A stretch of 64,000 bases of DNA. It comes from Nonomuraea africana (GTDB lineage: Bacteria; Actinomycetota; Actinomycetes; Streptosporangiales; Streptosporangiaceae). Positions within the stretch are counted from its first letter, which is position 1, and the number at the start of each line of letters is the position of its first letter. The stretch covers positions 8,060,001 through 8,124,000 of the forward strand of contig NZ_JADBEF010000001.1 in NCBI RefSeq assembly GCF_014873535.1, in the 5' to 3' direction. Shown in pieces: positions 39,918 through 48,217 of the stretch. The translations under genes were made by a program, and so were the position numbers. The notes under the pieces are model-generated. The model was not told the DNA's origin and searched no databases. It saw only the letters and a list, made by a program, of their open reading frames with translations.

Positions 39918-40815
39918 CGTTCACCAGAGCCAGGAACACGTCCTCCAGATCGGGCTGGACCTGGGTGAGCGACTCGATGACCGCCCCGTGGGCGCGCAGG
40001 CGCTCGACCACGTCGTACACCTCGATCGGATCGCTCACCCGCACGCTGATCGTGGTGACGCCCTCGCGGGTGACGGCGTCGAAGCCGGGCGGCGCGGCTC
40101 CTTCGACGCGGATCTCGTACTTGTCGCGTTCGCGGAAACCCGCCAGCAGTTCGCGGGTGGGCAGGTCGGCCACGATCCGTCCCTGGCGGATGACGGCCAC
40201 CCGGTCGCACAGCTCCTGGGCCACGTCCAGCTGGTGGGTGGTGAGCAGGATGGTGGTGCCGAGCTCGCGGGCCAGCTCGGCGATCCAGTCCTTGACGACG
40301 CGGGTGGCCTCGATGTCCAGGCCGAGCGTCGGCTCGTCCAGTAGCACGATCGGCGGGCCGGCGACCAGGGCCACGGCGATCGCGACCTTCTGCTGCATGC
40401 CGCGCGAGAAGCCGCCGACCTTGTCGTCGCGCCGCTCCCACAGCCCCAGACTGGTCAGCAGGTCCTCGGCCCGCTCCGCGACCTGGGTCTTGCGCATGCC
40501 CTTGAGCCGGCCGAAGTACATCAGGTTCTGCCAGGCCGACAGGCTCCAGTAGACGTTGCGCGAGCCTTCCAGCACGGCGCCGAACTGCGCCATCGCGGCC
40601 GAACGCTGCCGGGCCACGTCGAAGCCGCCCAGCCGGACCAGGCCCGAGGTGGGGGTCAGCAGCCCGGCCAGCATCTTGATGGTCGTGGTCTTGCCCGCGC
40701 CGTTCGGCCCCAGGAAGCCGAACACCGATCCGGCCGGGATGCGCAGCGACACCTCGTCGACCGCCCGGACCTGCGCCGAGCCGTACACCTTGGTCAACGC
40801 TTCGATCTCGATCAT
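39910..40815 (-). CDS. ABC transporter ATP-binding protein (drug-export type)
   Basis: 301 residues. All ABC motifs are present: Walker A GPNGAGKT, Q-loop region FGAVLEGSRNVYWSLS, signature SRGMQ in GGFSRGMQQKVAIAVAL, Walker B IVLLDEPTLGLD and H-loop LLTTHQ. A C-terminal extension (about 215-301) is typical of DrrA-like self-resistance and export systems. GAGGAG precedes the ATG at 40815. Membership in a TetR-controlled divergon with the ABM gene suggests efflux of a small hydrophobic compound. Confidence 0.9.
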   Translation of the reverse strand: MIEIEALTKVYGSAQVRAVDEVSLRIPAGSVFGFLGPNGAGKTTTIKMLAGLLTPTSGLVRLGGFDVARQRSAAMAQFGAVLEGSRNVYWSLSAWQNLMYFGRLKGMRKTQVAERAEDLLTSLGLWERRDDKVGGFSRGMQQKVAIAVALVAGPPIVLLDEPTLGLDIEATRVVKDWIAELARELGTTILLTTHQLDVAQELCDRVAVIRQGRIVADLPTRELLAGFRERDKYEIRVEGAAPPGFDAVTREGVTTISVRVSDPIEVYDVVERLRAHGAVIESLTQVQPDLEDVFLALVNDA

Positions 40816-40836
40816 GTCATCTCCTCGGTAGCGAAG

Positions 40837-40860
40837 TCCCGGCCCCTTCGGGGGCCGGGA
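40837..40860 (-). terminator. UUCG-loop hairpin between the ABM and ABC genes
   Basis: TCCCGGCCCC/GGGGCCGGGA around TTCG: a 10-bp perfect stem with a stable tetraloop, 22 bp before the ABC ATG. No T-run follows, so it may reduce readthrough or set mRNA stability between the two cistrons rather than end the transcript. Confidence 0.5.
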
Positions 40861-40867
40861 GAGGCGG

Positions 40868-41158
40868 TCAGTGCTCGTCCAGGACGTCGATGTCCTCCAC
40901 GGTGGACTCGCGGGTGAGCGCGAACGCCGCCGTGGCCTCCGCATTCCCGGGTACGGCCTGGCGGGCCGCCTGCAGGCTGGGGGCCGAGTCCCAGCGCCAG
41001 ACGCCGACCCACGTCTCGTCGTCGAGCCGGCCGAGTCGCGCCTCGGTGAGCCCGGGACAGGCCGCCCTGGTCGCGGCGACCAGGGCGGCGTGCCGGTCCC
41101 GCAGCTGCTCGGCGTCGGCGGGATCGATCTGGAACCGGGTGACGGTGATGACCGACAT
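40868..41158 (-). CDS. Antibiotic biosynthesis monooxygenase-domain protein
   Basis: 96 residues of the ABM/ferredoxin-like dimeric fold: ITVTRFQIDPADAEQLRDRH, ARLGRLDDETWVGVWRWDS and the C-terminal STVEDIDVLDEH. Short ABM proteins act as cofactor-free monooxygenases or simply bind small aromatic compounds. It is divergent from the TetR gene with 60 bp between, so it is probably the first gene controlled by it. AGAAGG precedes the ATG at 41158. Enzyme activity is inferred from fold only. Confidence 0.75.
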   Translation of the reverse strand: MSVITVTRFQIDPADAEQLRDRHAALVAATRAACPGLTEARLGRLDDETWVGVWRWDSAPSLQAARQAVPGNAEATAAFALTRESTVEDIDVLDEH

Positions 41159-41170
41159 GGCAAGACCTTC

Positions 41171-41206
41171 TCTCTAGAGTTGACTTCTAGTGACTTAATC
41201 TAGAGA
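41171..41206. promoter_or_regulatory. Inverted repeat in the TetR/ABM divergent promoter
   Basis: TCTCTAGA at 41171-41178 and its inverse TCTAGAGA at 41199-41206, separated by 20 bp that also hold TTGACT (41180-41185), a candidate -35 for the TetR gene. The AT-rich spacing in an otherwise GC-rich region fits a TetR operator. Confidence 0.55.
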
Positions 41207-41218
41207 TAGACTCTATCC

Positions 41219-41851
41219 ATGAGCGATGTCAAGCGGACGAGCAAGCGGACACAGAAGGCACAGGAGACGCGCCGGCGCATCCGGGCGGCGGCGCTCGAGC
41301 TGTTCCTGCAGGACGGATACGGCGCGACGAATCTTCAGGACGTCGCCGAGAAGGCCGGCGTCGCGGTGCAGACGATCTACTTCGTCTTCGGCAACAAGCG
41401 CACCCTGCTGAAGGAGGTCGTCGACGTCACGATCGCGGGCGACGACGAGCCGGTGGCCACGATGGACCGCCCGTGGTACACCGACGCTCTGGCCGCCGGC
41501 ACGGCCCAGGACATGCTGCGCGCATACGTCGCGGGCACGACCTCGGTCCTGGAGCGGGTCGCACCGATCGGCAGGATGATGGAGGCGGCGGCCGCGAGCG
41601 ACCCCGAGATCGCCGCCCTGTGGCCACACGACGTCAACCCGCGGTATGTCGTCCAGCACAGGGCGGCCGCCGCGCTGGTCGGCAAGCCGGGCGCGCGGGC
41701 GGGGGTTTCGGTGGAGGAGGCGGCTGACCTGCTGTACGGCCTGCTCAGCCCCGAGCTGTACCTGCTGCTCGTCCGCGAGCGCGGCTGGCCGCGGGAGCGC
41801 TGGGAGCGGTGGGTCGGCGACACCCTGCACGCCCAGCTCTGCTCGGACTAG
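41219..41851 (+). CDS. TetR-family transcriptional regulator
   Basis: 210 residues. The N-terminal HTH is typical: RRRIRAAALELFLQDGYGATNL, QDVAEKAGVAVQTIYFVFGN, KRTLLKEVVDV. The C-terminal ligand domain (about 75-205) is less conserved. It faces the ABM-ABC gene set and most likely represses it until a toxic compound binds. Confidence 0.9.
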   Translation: MSDVKRTSKRTQKAQETRRRIRAAALELFLQDGYGATNLQDVAEKAGVAVQTIYFVFGNKRTLLKEVVDVTIAGDDEPVATMDRPWYTDALAAGTAQDMLRAYVAGTTSVLERVAPIGRMMEAAAASDPEIAALWPHDVNPRYVVQHRAAAALVGKPGARAGVSVEEAADLLYGLLSPELYLLLVRERGWPRERWERWVGDTLHAQLCSD

Positions 41852-42093
41852 GTTCGGGCGCCTCGCCCTCGACGAGTGCGAGATCCGGGTGGAGACCATC
41901 CGGCGGCAGGCTGTCCGCCGACGGCTTTCCGCTCTTCTCGATCACCCGCTGAACTGGCTCGCGGGCCTGCCCGGTGTTCCGATCACGAGATTGCGGACTC
42001 CTCGCGCCGCGCCGTCCCGCCCTGATAAGCCCGCCCACGCCTTTCCGCAGGGCGATGCAACAGTTCGCCCGGCAAGTCCATCTGAGAGGTGAC

Positions 42094-42633
42094 ATGGACG
42101 ACGAAAGGCGAAGGCAGTTGGAAGCAGATCCCCGGTTCGCCGGGTTCGTCGCCGAACGCGGCGATGCGCTGTTGCGTTACGGCTACGTCCTGGCCGGGAA
42201 CCCGCACGACGCGGCCGACCTGGTGCAGGAGGCGCTGCTGAAGCTACGCGCGTCCTGGCCCAGACTTCGCGCCAAGGACAATCCGGAAAGTTATGTGCGC
42301 ACCACCATGGCCCGGCTGCACACGGCGGCCTGGCGGCTGCGGCGGCGTGAGCTGCTCGCCTGGGATCCACCGGAGCACGGATACCACGACGCGCTGCCCA
42401 GCGAAGAGGAGCAGGCGATGTGGGAGGCGCTGGCCGGGTTGCCCCGCAAGCAGCGGGTGGTGCTGGTGTTGCGCTACTACGAGGGGCTGAGCGACGAGGA
42501 GATCGCGACGGCTCTGAAGATCTCTCGCGGGACCGTGCGGAGCCAGGCGTCGCGGGCGCTCGGCAAACTCCGCTCCACGGTGGGCGAGCACATCGAGGAA
42601 GGTGTCATGTCGGATCGCGGGGAGCGGCGATGA
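42094..42633 (+). CDS. ECF RNA polymerase sigma factor (SigE-like group)
   Basis: 179 residues from the ATG at 42094, with GAGAGGTG upstream; a longer open frame back to 41974 is not preferred. Region 2: FVAERGDALLRYGYVLAGNP, AADLVQEALLKLRASWPRL. Region 4: LAGLPRKQRVVLVLRYYEGLS, EEIATALKISRGTVRSQASR. It shares type and layout with the factor at 27408 and, like it, is followed by a one-helix propeller-like protein (4-bp overlap). Confidence 0.88.
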   Translation: MDDERRRQLEADPRFAGFVAERGDALLRYGYVLAGNPHDAADLVQEALLKLRASWPRLRAKDNPESYVRTTMARLHTAAWRLRRRELLAWDPPEHGYHDALPSEEEQAMWEALAGLPRKQRVVLVLRYYEGLSDEEIATALKISRGTVRSQASRALGKLRSTVGEHIEEGVMSDRGERR

Positions 42634-43829
42634 ACGGTATCGAAGAGCGGCTGAGCAGGACCCTGGAACACGCGGCCGAACGAGCGCCGCGGCTGGCCGT
42701 CCCGGCGGCGGAGCGGCTGGAGACCGGCTACCGGCGGCGCAGGCACAGGCCCCAGGCGCTGCTCGCGGCGGCGGCCGTGGTGGTGGTGGCCGGCGGGGTG
42801 GTCGCGGGCCTGCAGGGGGGCGGCGACGGGAGGGCGCTATCCGCGGCCGACCCGTCGGGGGTGCCGTCCGCGGTGATCAGCGTCGCCGCCGAACCCGTCG
42901 AGAAGGTGTGGCCGCAGGCGGTGTGGAAGATGCCCGCCAAGGACTCCGAGGGCAGGGAACTGCGCCCCGTCGCGCTGACCGACGACGGGACTCTGCTGGT
43001 CAAGGCGTGGCGCGAGGTCGAGCAGCCGGAGGTCCTCTACCTCTACGACCTGGCCGGAGGGAAGCTGCGGAAGATCACGGACGTGCGCCGGCCGAAGAAG
43101 AACGGCGGGGCCGCCGCCAACTTCAGCATGGGTGACGGCGTGGTGGCATGGTGGACGTCGACGAAGACCTCCGTACGGCTCTGGGCCGTGCCGCTGACCG
43201 GCGGCGAGGCCAGGCAGGTGGCCGTGCACGAGACCGGAGGCGACGTGATCGACAACCTCGTCGTGGCGAAGGGCGCGATCGTGTTCTCCGTGCTGAAGGG
43301 CGGGGTGTTCAGCGTTCCCCTCAACGGGGGCCAGGTGACGCCGGTCGAGCGCGGGAGTGGGCTGCACCTGCTGTCCTGGCCGTGGGCGGGCTCGCCGGGC
43401 ACGTGGAGCCCCCAGGACGGCGCGCCGTTCACCCACCTGGTCAACCTGGAGACCGGCCAGACCAGCGACGCCGCCCCGGCCCGCAAGGGAGAGCAGTTGC
43501 TCGCCTGCGGAGTCCAGTCCTGCCTCGCGACGACGCCCGGCGGCGCCAGAGCGTTCACCCGGCTGCGTGACGGCTCGGAACAGCAGGAGGTGCCGACCGG
43601 CTTCCAGATCCCGGAGCCGCCCAGCCAGAGCCGCTTCTACGTGCGCACCCTCCGGAGCGACGCTCCAGGCCTCGGGCTCTACGACCTGAAGACCGGAACG
43701 CTGGCGGACCTGGGCATCGGGAAAGAGGCCGCACAGGGCGAGGTCCCGGTCGCCGACCGGGCCGGGCGGATGATGACGTACCTGACCGCGAGCGGCAGGT
43801 ACGTGATCGACCTGTCCAGGATTCCCTGA
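42630..43829 (+). CDS. One-helix membrane protein, putative anti-sigma partner
   Basis: 399 residues. The short N-terminus (MNGIEERLSRTLEHAAERAP) is cytoplasmic, followed by one helix (about 43-63, LLAAAAVVVVAGGVVAGL). The outside part has blade-like repeats: LRPVALTDDGTLLVKAWREV, YLYDLAGGKLRKITDV, LWAVPLTGGEARQVA, GVFSVPLNGGQVTPV. ATG overlaps the sigma stop by 4 bp. As with the gene at 26362, a role as anti-sigma factor is inferred from position only. The two outside domains are similar in fold but not clearly in sequence. Confidence 0.7.
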   Translation: MNGIEERLSRTLEHAAERAPRLAVPAAERLETGYRRRRHRPQALLAAAAVVVVAGGVVAGLQGGGDGRALSAADPSGVPSAVISVAAEPVEKVWPQAVWKMPAKDSEGRELRPVALTDDGTLLVKAWREVEQPEVLYLYDLAGGKLRKITDVRRPKKNGGAAANFSMGDGVVAWWTSTKTSVRLWAVPLTGGEARQVAVHETGGDVIDNLVVAKGAIVFSVLKGGVFSVPLNGGQVTPVERGSGLHLLSWPWAGSPGTWSPQDGAPFTHLVNLETGQTSDAAPARKGEQLLACGVQSCLATTPGGARAFTRLRDGSEQQEVPTGFQIPEPPSQSRFYVRTLRSDAPGLGLYDLKTGTLADLGIGKEAAQGEVPVADRAGRMMTYLTASGRYVIDLSRIP

Positions 43830-43845
43830 GGGCGCGCGAGCAGCC

Positions 43846-44156
43846 CCGCTGCTGGCAGAGATGTGCAAGCCGCATCCCAAGGTCGGCTACGGCCTGGGGG
43901 TGTTCGTGCAGGACACGGACTGCGGCGGCACGGTGATCACCCACAACGGCGGCATCGCGGGCCACGCGGCGCTGATGTACAGCACGCCCGACGGCAGTAA
44001 GACCTGACCGCCCCGCTTAACTATGTGGACGACGCCGCAATGCCCCTGGCCGAGGCGTTCCAGAAGGCGACGCAGAGGCTCGTCAAGGAGGTGTTCTGCG
44101 GCGGGCAGGCCGGATCGGCTGACGAGGCGGCAGAGCCGACTCAGCCGACGGGCTGA
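43846..44156 (+). pseudogene. 3' fragment of a beta-lactamase/D-Ala-D-Ala carboxypeptidase-family gene
   Basis: Plus-strand codons from 43846 read LLAEMCKPHPKVGYGLGVFV, then CGGTVITHNGGIAGHAALMYSTPDGSK, the C-terminal half of serine beta-lactamase-like proteins (HNGG is the family's KTG-like motif). At about 44004 a stop interrupts the frame; in the next frame the sequence continues LTAPLNYVDDAAMPLAEAFQ to TGA at 44154-44156. One base deletion therefore explains the break. The catalytic SxxK half is absent. Confidence 0.65.
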
Positions 44157-44338
44157 GCACCTCGGACCCGTACGCCTTGAAGGTGGACTCCTTGCGGTCG
44201 TGCATCAGGCAGAGCGCGAACCGGGCCTTTGTTGCCCTGCCACCACCCCCTCCGCGACCTCTCAGCGAGGCAGACGCCGACGCCGTGTGAATGCGCGGCG
44301 CGGCGTCTCCCCCTGCCTCTCGGTGGTAGCGGTTCTGA
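44157..44338. other. Short gap with a coding-like minus-strand scrap
   Basis: 182 bp. On the minus strand at about 44157-44220 a frame with coding-like third bases reads RFALCLMHDRKESTFKAYGS, with no start, stop or family that I recognise. It is probably a fragment of a lost gene. Confidence 0.3.
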
Positions 44339-45262
44339 TCAGGAGCGGGCAGGCACCTGCTGTGTCTGATCGCCTTGATCGGATGTGTGGTGGCAGGCGC
44401 CGGAAGCCTTGAACGGTTCGGTCAGCTGGGCCAGGTAGGCGCTGGGATAGTCCGGCTTGGCGGCCATGCCGAGCACTTCAGAGGTGAAGCGGCGCGCTTT
44501 GTCGTAGGAGTAGGTGCGCAGCAGGTGATCCCAGAAGAGGGTGAACAGGCCGAAGTTGACGTCGCCGATCCCAGCCCACTTCAGGTGGTGGAAGCGGTGA
44601 CCTTCGTTCAGCGCGAGCACGTGCTTGAGTGGCCCGACGCGATAGTCGGCGTTGGAGTGCTGAAGTAGAAGCTGCACCGCCACGGCCAGCGCAAGCACAG
44701 AGGCGACCTGGACAGGCAGGCCGATCAGCAGCAGCGGGGCGACGCCTGCGGTCATTTCCAACGTCTGATGAAGAGGGTGCTTCATCAGCCCGTTGAGGCC
44801 GTAGAAGCGCTTGACGCTGTGATGAACGGCGTGGAAGCGCCACAGAGCACCGATCTTGTGGCTGGCGAAGTGGACAAGGGTGATCCCGAGGTCGGCGATC
44901 AGGACGGCCACCAGCACTTGGGCGAGGAACGGCCAGGCAGCTGGCCAGAGGTCGGCGGCCGGGACGATGGCGGCCAGCATTGGGATGACGGCGACGCTGG
45001 CCAGGATGAGGGTCTCGTTGACCACGCTGTGGGCGGCATCCCGCCCGGCATCGCCCTGCGAGGTGTTCCAGTCAGGCTCATAAGGGAGAACACGCTCGGC
45101 GGCGAACGACAGACCGACCGCGACCAGCAACAAAGCCAGCAGCCAGAGCTTGGCTGCGCCAGCGGCGGCCAGCGCGATGGCGGCACCGTTGATGCCCAGC
45201 AACATCAGCGGGGCGTAGCCGTAGCGGACTGCCGTCTGGGCGCTTGAGCGAAGAAGGGACAT
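44339..45262 (-). CDS. Sterol desaturase/fatty acid hydroxylase-family membrane enzyme
   Basis: 307 residues, about six helices in the N-terminal two thirds. The di-iron histidine clusters are visible: HFASHK, WRFHAVHHS (HxxHH), LQHSNAD and EGHRFHHLKW (HxxHH). The family hydroxylates or desaturates lipids or carotenoids with O2. Its lipid substrate is not predictable. ATG at 45262, 48 bp from the AraC gene on the same strand, so they may share a transcript. Confidence 0.86.
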   Translation of the reverse strand: MSLLRSSAQTAVRYGYAPLMLLGINGAAIALAAAGAAKLWLLALLLVAVGLSFAAERVLPYEPDWNTSQGDAGRDAAHSVVNETLILASVAVIPMLAAIVPAADLWPAAWPFLAQVLVAVLIADLGITLVHFASHKIGALWRFHAVHHSVKRFYGLNGLMKHPLHQTLEMTAGVAPLLLIGLPVQVASVLALAVAVQLLLQHSNADYRVGPLKHVLALNEGHRFHHLKWAGIGDVNFGLFTLFWDHLLRTYSYDKARRFTSEVLGMAAKPDYPSAYLAQLTEPFKASGACHHTSDQGDQTQQVPARS

Positions 45263-45309
45263 GTCTTCACACTCACGGCGTTACCCCGGCGAGCCCTTGA
45301 ACGGATCCG

Positions 45310-46083
45310 CTAGGGCTGACGGCTGCGCTCGTTCGCAGACCACCCGGCGGCGGCCAGGGCCTGACTGGGGGTGATGCCGAACATCGCCCGGCAGGTGCGG
45401 GTCAGATGGGCGCTGTCTGCGAACCCGGCTGCGTGCGCGGCCTCGGTCAACGTGGCACCACCGCGCACCGCCTCCATGGCGTGTAGCAGACGGGCCCAGC
45501 GACGCCAGGCCGGATACGGCAGGTGCAGGTGTTCGGCGAACAAGTGGCCAAGACGGCTGGCAGATAAGCCGACCCGGTTAGCCAGGTCTTCTAGGAGCAA
45601 TGGTCCGCTGATCAGCTGCGGGATCAGGTCCAGGACGCGTGCGAAGGTAGCCGGTAGCTCCTCGGCCGCATTCGTGCCCGAAGCGGTGCGCCGATTCTCC
45701 TGTGGGAAGTGGGTCGAGAGCAGGGCGGCAGTGCTGGCCTCGGGGCGCGCGGCGGCCTGCCAGGTGGTCACTGCGGTTACGTCGCCGCCGCTGGCCAGCA
45801 CACGCTCAGTGGCCGCGCGCCCAGCGGGGCTGGCCGGGTCCAGGTAGGCCAACAGGCCGTGGGCGCCAGAGGTGGCCAGCAACTCATGCCGAACTCCGGC
45901 CGGGATGATCGCGCGCTCCACGTTCTGCCGATGACCGCGCTGATCGCCCAGGGTCACGCTGCCACCCGTGACCATCAGCACTTGCACCGCCGCGTGGGCA
46001 TGCGGCCCAGCGGTGCCGATCTCACCAGTGAAGGCCAGCAGCCCCGGCGTGGCCGTAGTCACTCCTGCCCACTGGCTACTCAC
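45310..46083 (-). CDS. AraC-family transcriptional regulator
   Basis: 257 residues from the GTG at 46083. An N-terminal cupin-like ligand domain (about 15-95, including HAHAAVQVLMVTGGSVTLGD) precedes two helix-turn-helix motifs: LEDLANRVGLSASRLGHLFA and LTEAAHAAGFADSAHLTRTC, with PSQALAAAGW at the end. It may control the hydroxylase gene that follows. Confidence 0.88.
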   Translation of the reverse strand: MSSQWAGVTTATPGLLAFTGEIGTAGPHAHAAVQVLMVTGGSVTLGDQRGHRQNVERAIIPAGVRHELLATSGAHGLLAYLDPASPAGRAATERVLASGGDVTAVTTWQAAARPEASTAALLSTHFPQENRRTASGTNAAEELPATFARVLDLIPQLISGPLLLEDLANRVGLSASRLGHLFAEHLHLPYPAWRRWARLLHAMEAVRGGATLTEAAHAAGFADSAHLTRTCRAMFGITPSQALAAAGWSANERSRQP

Positions 46084-46494
46084 GCCGTCCCTGGAGCCTC
46101 GGTCGTGATGGTCATAGCCGCACCTACCAATCGATCGTCAACCCAGGCAATCATCGCTATATCACGATTGAAGATGATGGCGGGCGGTGCGTTCTACGCG
46201 CTCACACGGCCAGAGTTGATGGATCTACTGGCCTCGGCGAGTTGCTCGGCCAAGGTCGGCTCCTTCCGGACCGGTTGGACCAGGACGATGTTGACGAACA
46301 CCAGCCGACTGCCGTGGATGCAGGGCGAGCAGGAACACTTCCTGCCGGCGCCGTGCGGTGCGCGACGGTGGAGATGCCACCTGGGCGGCGATACAGGTGA
46401 CCAAACCGATCACGAATCAAGAAGCGCCGGGTACGGGGCCGTTTGTAGCGTGACCCGCATGTGCATCATCCCTCGAGCACAAAGGAGACACGGC
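46084..46494. other. Gap with an ArsR-like scrap and a promoter for the VOC gene
   Basis: 411 bp. Around 46177-46245 on the plus strand there is the piece AFYALTRPELMDLLASAS typical of the last strand and helix of ArsR-family regulators; nothing else of such a gene is found. The end of the gap carries AAAGGAG before the next ATG. Between them no recognisable gene is seen. Confidence 0.35.
46177..46245 (+). pseudogene. Possible ArsR-family remnant
   Basis: In-frame piece of about 20 residues (AFYALTRPELMDLLASA) matching the C-terminal wing/helix of ArsR/SmtB-type regulators. The rest of the gene is absent and both ends run into unrelated sequence. Confidence 0.4.
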
Positions 46495-46908
46495 ATGAAA
46501 GCGCACGTTAGCTCGATCCTCCTCGGCGTCCGGGACCTGGACCGGGCCAAGCAGTTCTACACGGAGGGGCTCGGCTGGAAGGTCAAGGACGACTACGGCG
46601 TCTCGGTGTTCTTCGAATCGGACGGAGCCTCGCCCGTCGGCTTCTACGGCCGCGAAGGCCTGGCCGACCAGGTGGGCACGAGCCCGGAAGGCAGCGGCTT
46701 CAGCGGGCTGGTCCTCACCTACGTCGTCCGTAGTGAGGCGCGGGTCGACGAGATCATCGCGGAGGCCGAGAAGGCGGGCGCCACGATCCTCAAGCCCGCC
46801 GGCGCCCTGCCGTGGGGCGGGTACGGCGGCTCCTTCGCGGACCCGGACGGCTACATCTGGAGTCTCGGCTACAGCGCCCAGGGGACGGACCAGCCCTACG
46901 CGGAGTAG
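46495..46908 (+). CDS. VOC/glyoxalase-fold protein
   Basis: 137 residues. The fold's paired repeats are visible: ILLGVRDLDRAKQFYTEGLG with WKVKDD, then GFSGLVLTYVVRSEARVDE, IIAEAEKAGATILKPAG and the final GSFADPDGYIWSLGY, whose Asp-Pro-Asp-Gly is the usual metal-proximal turn. Members bind metals and act as dioxygenases, isomerases or resistance proteins; no function can be assigned. AAAGGAG lies 8 bp before ATG 46495. Confidence 0.85.
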   Translation: MKAHVSSILLGVRDLDRAKQFYTEGLGWKVKDDYGVSVFFESDGASPVGFYGREGLADQVGTSPEGSGFSGLVLTYVVRSEARVDEIIAEAEKAGATILKPAGALPWGGYGGSFADPDGYIWSLGYSAQGTDQPYAE

Positions 46909-47414
46909 CCGCCGAGGAAAGCCTCTGGCGAGTGTGGGTGACGCGGCCACTGCTGGGCACGCTGGCCGTACTCCTCTGGACGGATGGTCCCTCAGCATGA
47001 CCGGCATGACCGGTACCGACGAGTAGGTTCGGCGTCGACGCGGGATCGTGTCGACGCCGAACCACCGCGCGCGTTGGACGAGGCCTTGCCATCTAATAAC
47101 CGCCAGGTACGCCGGCACCGTGAAAAGGGTCGCGGTGCGCATCCGCACCGCCCAGGATGCTCCCGCCCACGCACCCAGCAGGCTTCCGGTTCGGGATCGG
47201 CGTGCGCTCTATCAGGAAGCACGTCCCCGCCACTCGCCGTGGTGGTGACCGAAGCGCTCGCGGGTTCCGACCGCGCGGAGACCAAGCACCTGGTGCAAGG
47301 AGAGGCTCGGGGCGGGCAAGATCTCGGAGGAGGCCGGGTGTTGCAAGACGTGGTCGCGTATTTGCCGTGCCTGGCCGGACGGGGCCACAAGAAGCCGTAG
47401 ACAGTCGGAGTGAA
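46909..47414. other. Non-coding stretch, no gene recognised
   Basis: 506 bp with open frames on both strands that lack family motifs or consistent codon use. It holds a 14-bp perfect hairpin (described separately). Nothing else recognised. Confidence 0.4.
47026..47063. terminator. 14-bp perfect hairpin downstream of the VOC gene
   Basis: GGTTCGGCGTCGAC (47026-47039) pairs perfectly with GTCGACGCCGAACC (47050-47063) around a 10-nt loop, about 120 bp past the VOC stop. No T-run, so a GC-rich intrinsic terminator or other structural element. Confidence 0.5.
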
Positions 47415-47463
47415 CAAGAGAGGTCCCCCACCGCGTTTCCGCTGGTGAGGGACCTCTTCTTGC
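47415..47463 (-). terminator. Terminator after tRNA-Tyr
   Basis: CAAGAGAGGTCCC (47415-47427) pairs with GGGACCTCTTCTTG (one bulged base), plus CACC/GGTG inside. It lies 6 bp past the tRNA's 3' end, in the direction of its transcription. Confidence 0.7.
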
Positions 47464-47468
47464 TTGTG

Positions 47469-47550
47469 TGGCAGGTCCAGGGTTCGAACCTGGGTAGGCT
47501 AAGCCGACGGATTTACAGTCCGCTCCCATTGGCCACTCGGGCAACCTGCC
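47469..47550 (-). tRNA. tRNA-Tyr (GTA)
   Basis: 82-nt class II tRNA on the minus strand: acceptor GGCAGGT paired with ACCTGCC, D-arm region GCCCGAGTGGCC, anticodon stem CGGA/TCCG around the loop with GTA, a long variable arm (CGGCTTAGCCT), T-arm CCAGG/CCTGG with GTTCGAA, and discriminator A. CCA is not encoded. Confidence 0.93.
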
Positions 47551-47692
47551 GTGTCATCCGCTCGCGGCGACAGACAGAAGAATAGCGGACTTTCGAGCCG
47601 CACGTGACATCGGTTTGTCCCATGCCCGATCCCCACCTCGGACCCCTGCGGTCGCTAAGGTCGGAGGGGACGAAGAGAGGACACTCACACCG

Positions 47693-48184
47693 ATGGCCGA
47701 CAGCAGCTTTGACATCGTCAGCAAGATCGACCGCCAGGAGGTCGACAACGCGCTGAACCAGACGGTCAAGGAGATCGGACACCGCTTCGACTTCAAGGGC
47801 ACTGGGGCAGCGATCAGCTGGTCCGGGCAGAACAACATCGAGATCAAGGCCAACAGCGAGGAGCGCGCCAACGCCGCCCTCGACGTCTTCAAGGAGAAGG
47901 TGGTCAAGCGCGGCCTCTCGTTGAAGATCCTTGACGCCGACGAGCCGAGGCTGTCCGGCAAGGAGTACCGCATGCTGATCGCCCTCAAGGAGGGCATCGA
48001 TCAGGAGCACGCGAAGAAGATCTCGAAGATCATCAGGGACGAGGGCCCCAAGGGGGTCAAGGCGCAGATCCAGGGCGAGGAGCTCAGGGTCAGCTCCAAG
48101 AAGAAGGATGAGCTGCAGGACGTCATCTCCCTGCTCAAGGGCAAGGACCTCGACATCGCCCTGCAGTTCACGAACTACCGCTGA
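47693..48184 (+). CDS. YajQ-family nucleotide-binding protein
   Basis: 163 residues from the ATG at 47693. Family features are SFDIVSKIDRQEVDNALNQ, IGHRFDFKGTGAAISW, GKEYRMLIALKEGIDQEHAK, and the C-terminal DLQDVIA-like ELQDVISLLKGKDLDIALQF. Two ferredoxin-like domains; some members bind cyclic di-GMP and act with transcription regulators. Length is normal. Position beside tRNA-Tyr is common in actinobacteria. Confidence 0.93.
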   Translation: MADSSFDIVSKIDRQEVDNALNQTVKEIGHRFDFKGTGAAISWSGQNNIEIKANSEERANAALDVFKEKVVKRGLSLKILDADEPRLSGKEYRMLIALKEGIDQEHAKKISKIIRDEGPKGVKAQIQGEELRVSSKKKDELQDVISLLKGKDLDIALQFTNYR

Positions 48185-48217
48185 AAGTCGTGTTGATCAC
48201 GGCTCTGACCTGGGCGG

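Noticed and set aside
46984..47400. 138-residue plus-strand ORF in the VOC to tRNA-Tyr gap
   Set aside because: No motif, mixed codon use, and it contains a perfect hairpin; not supported as a gene.
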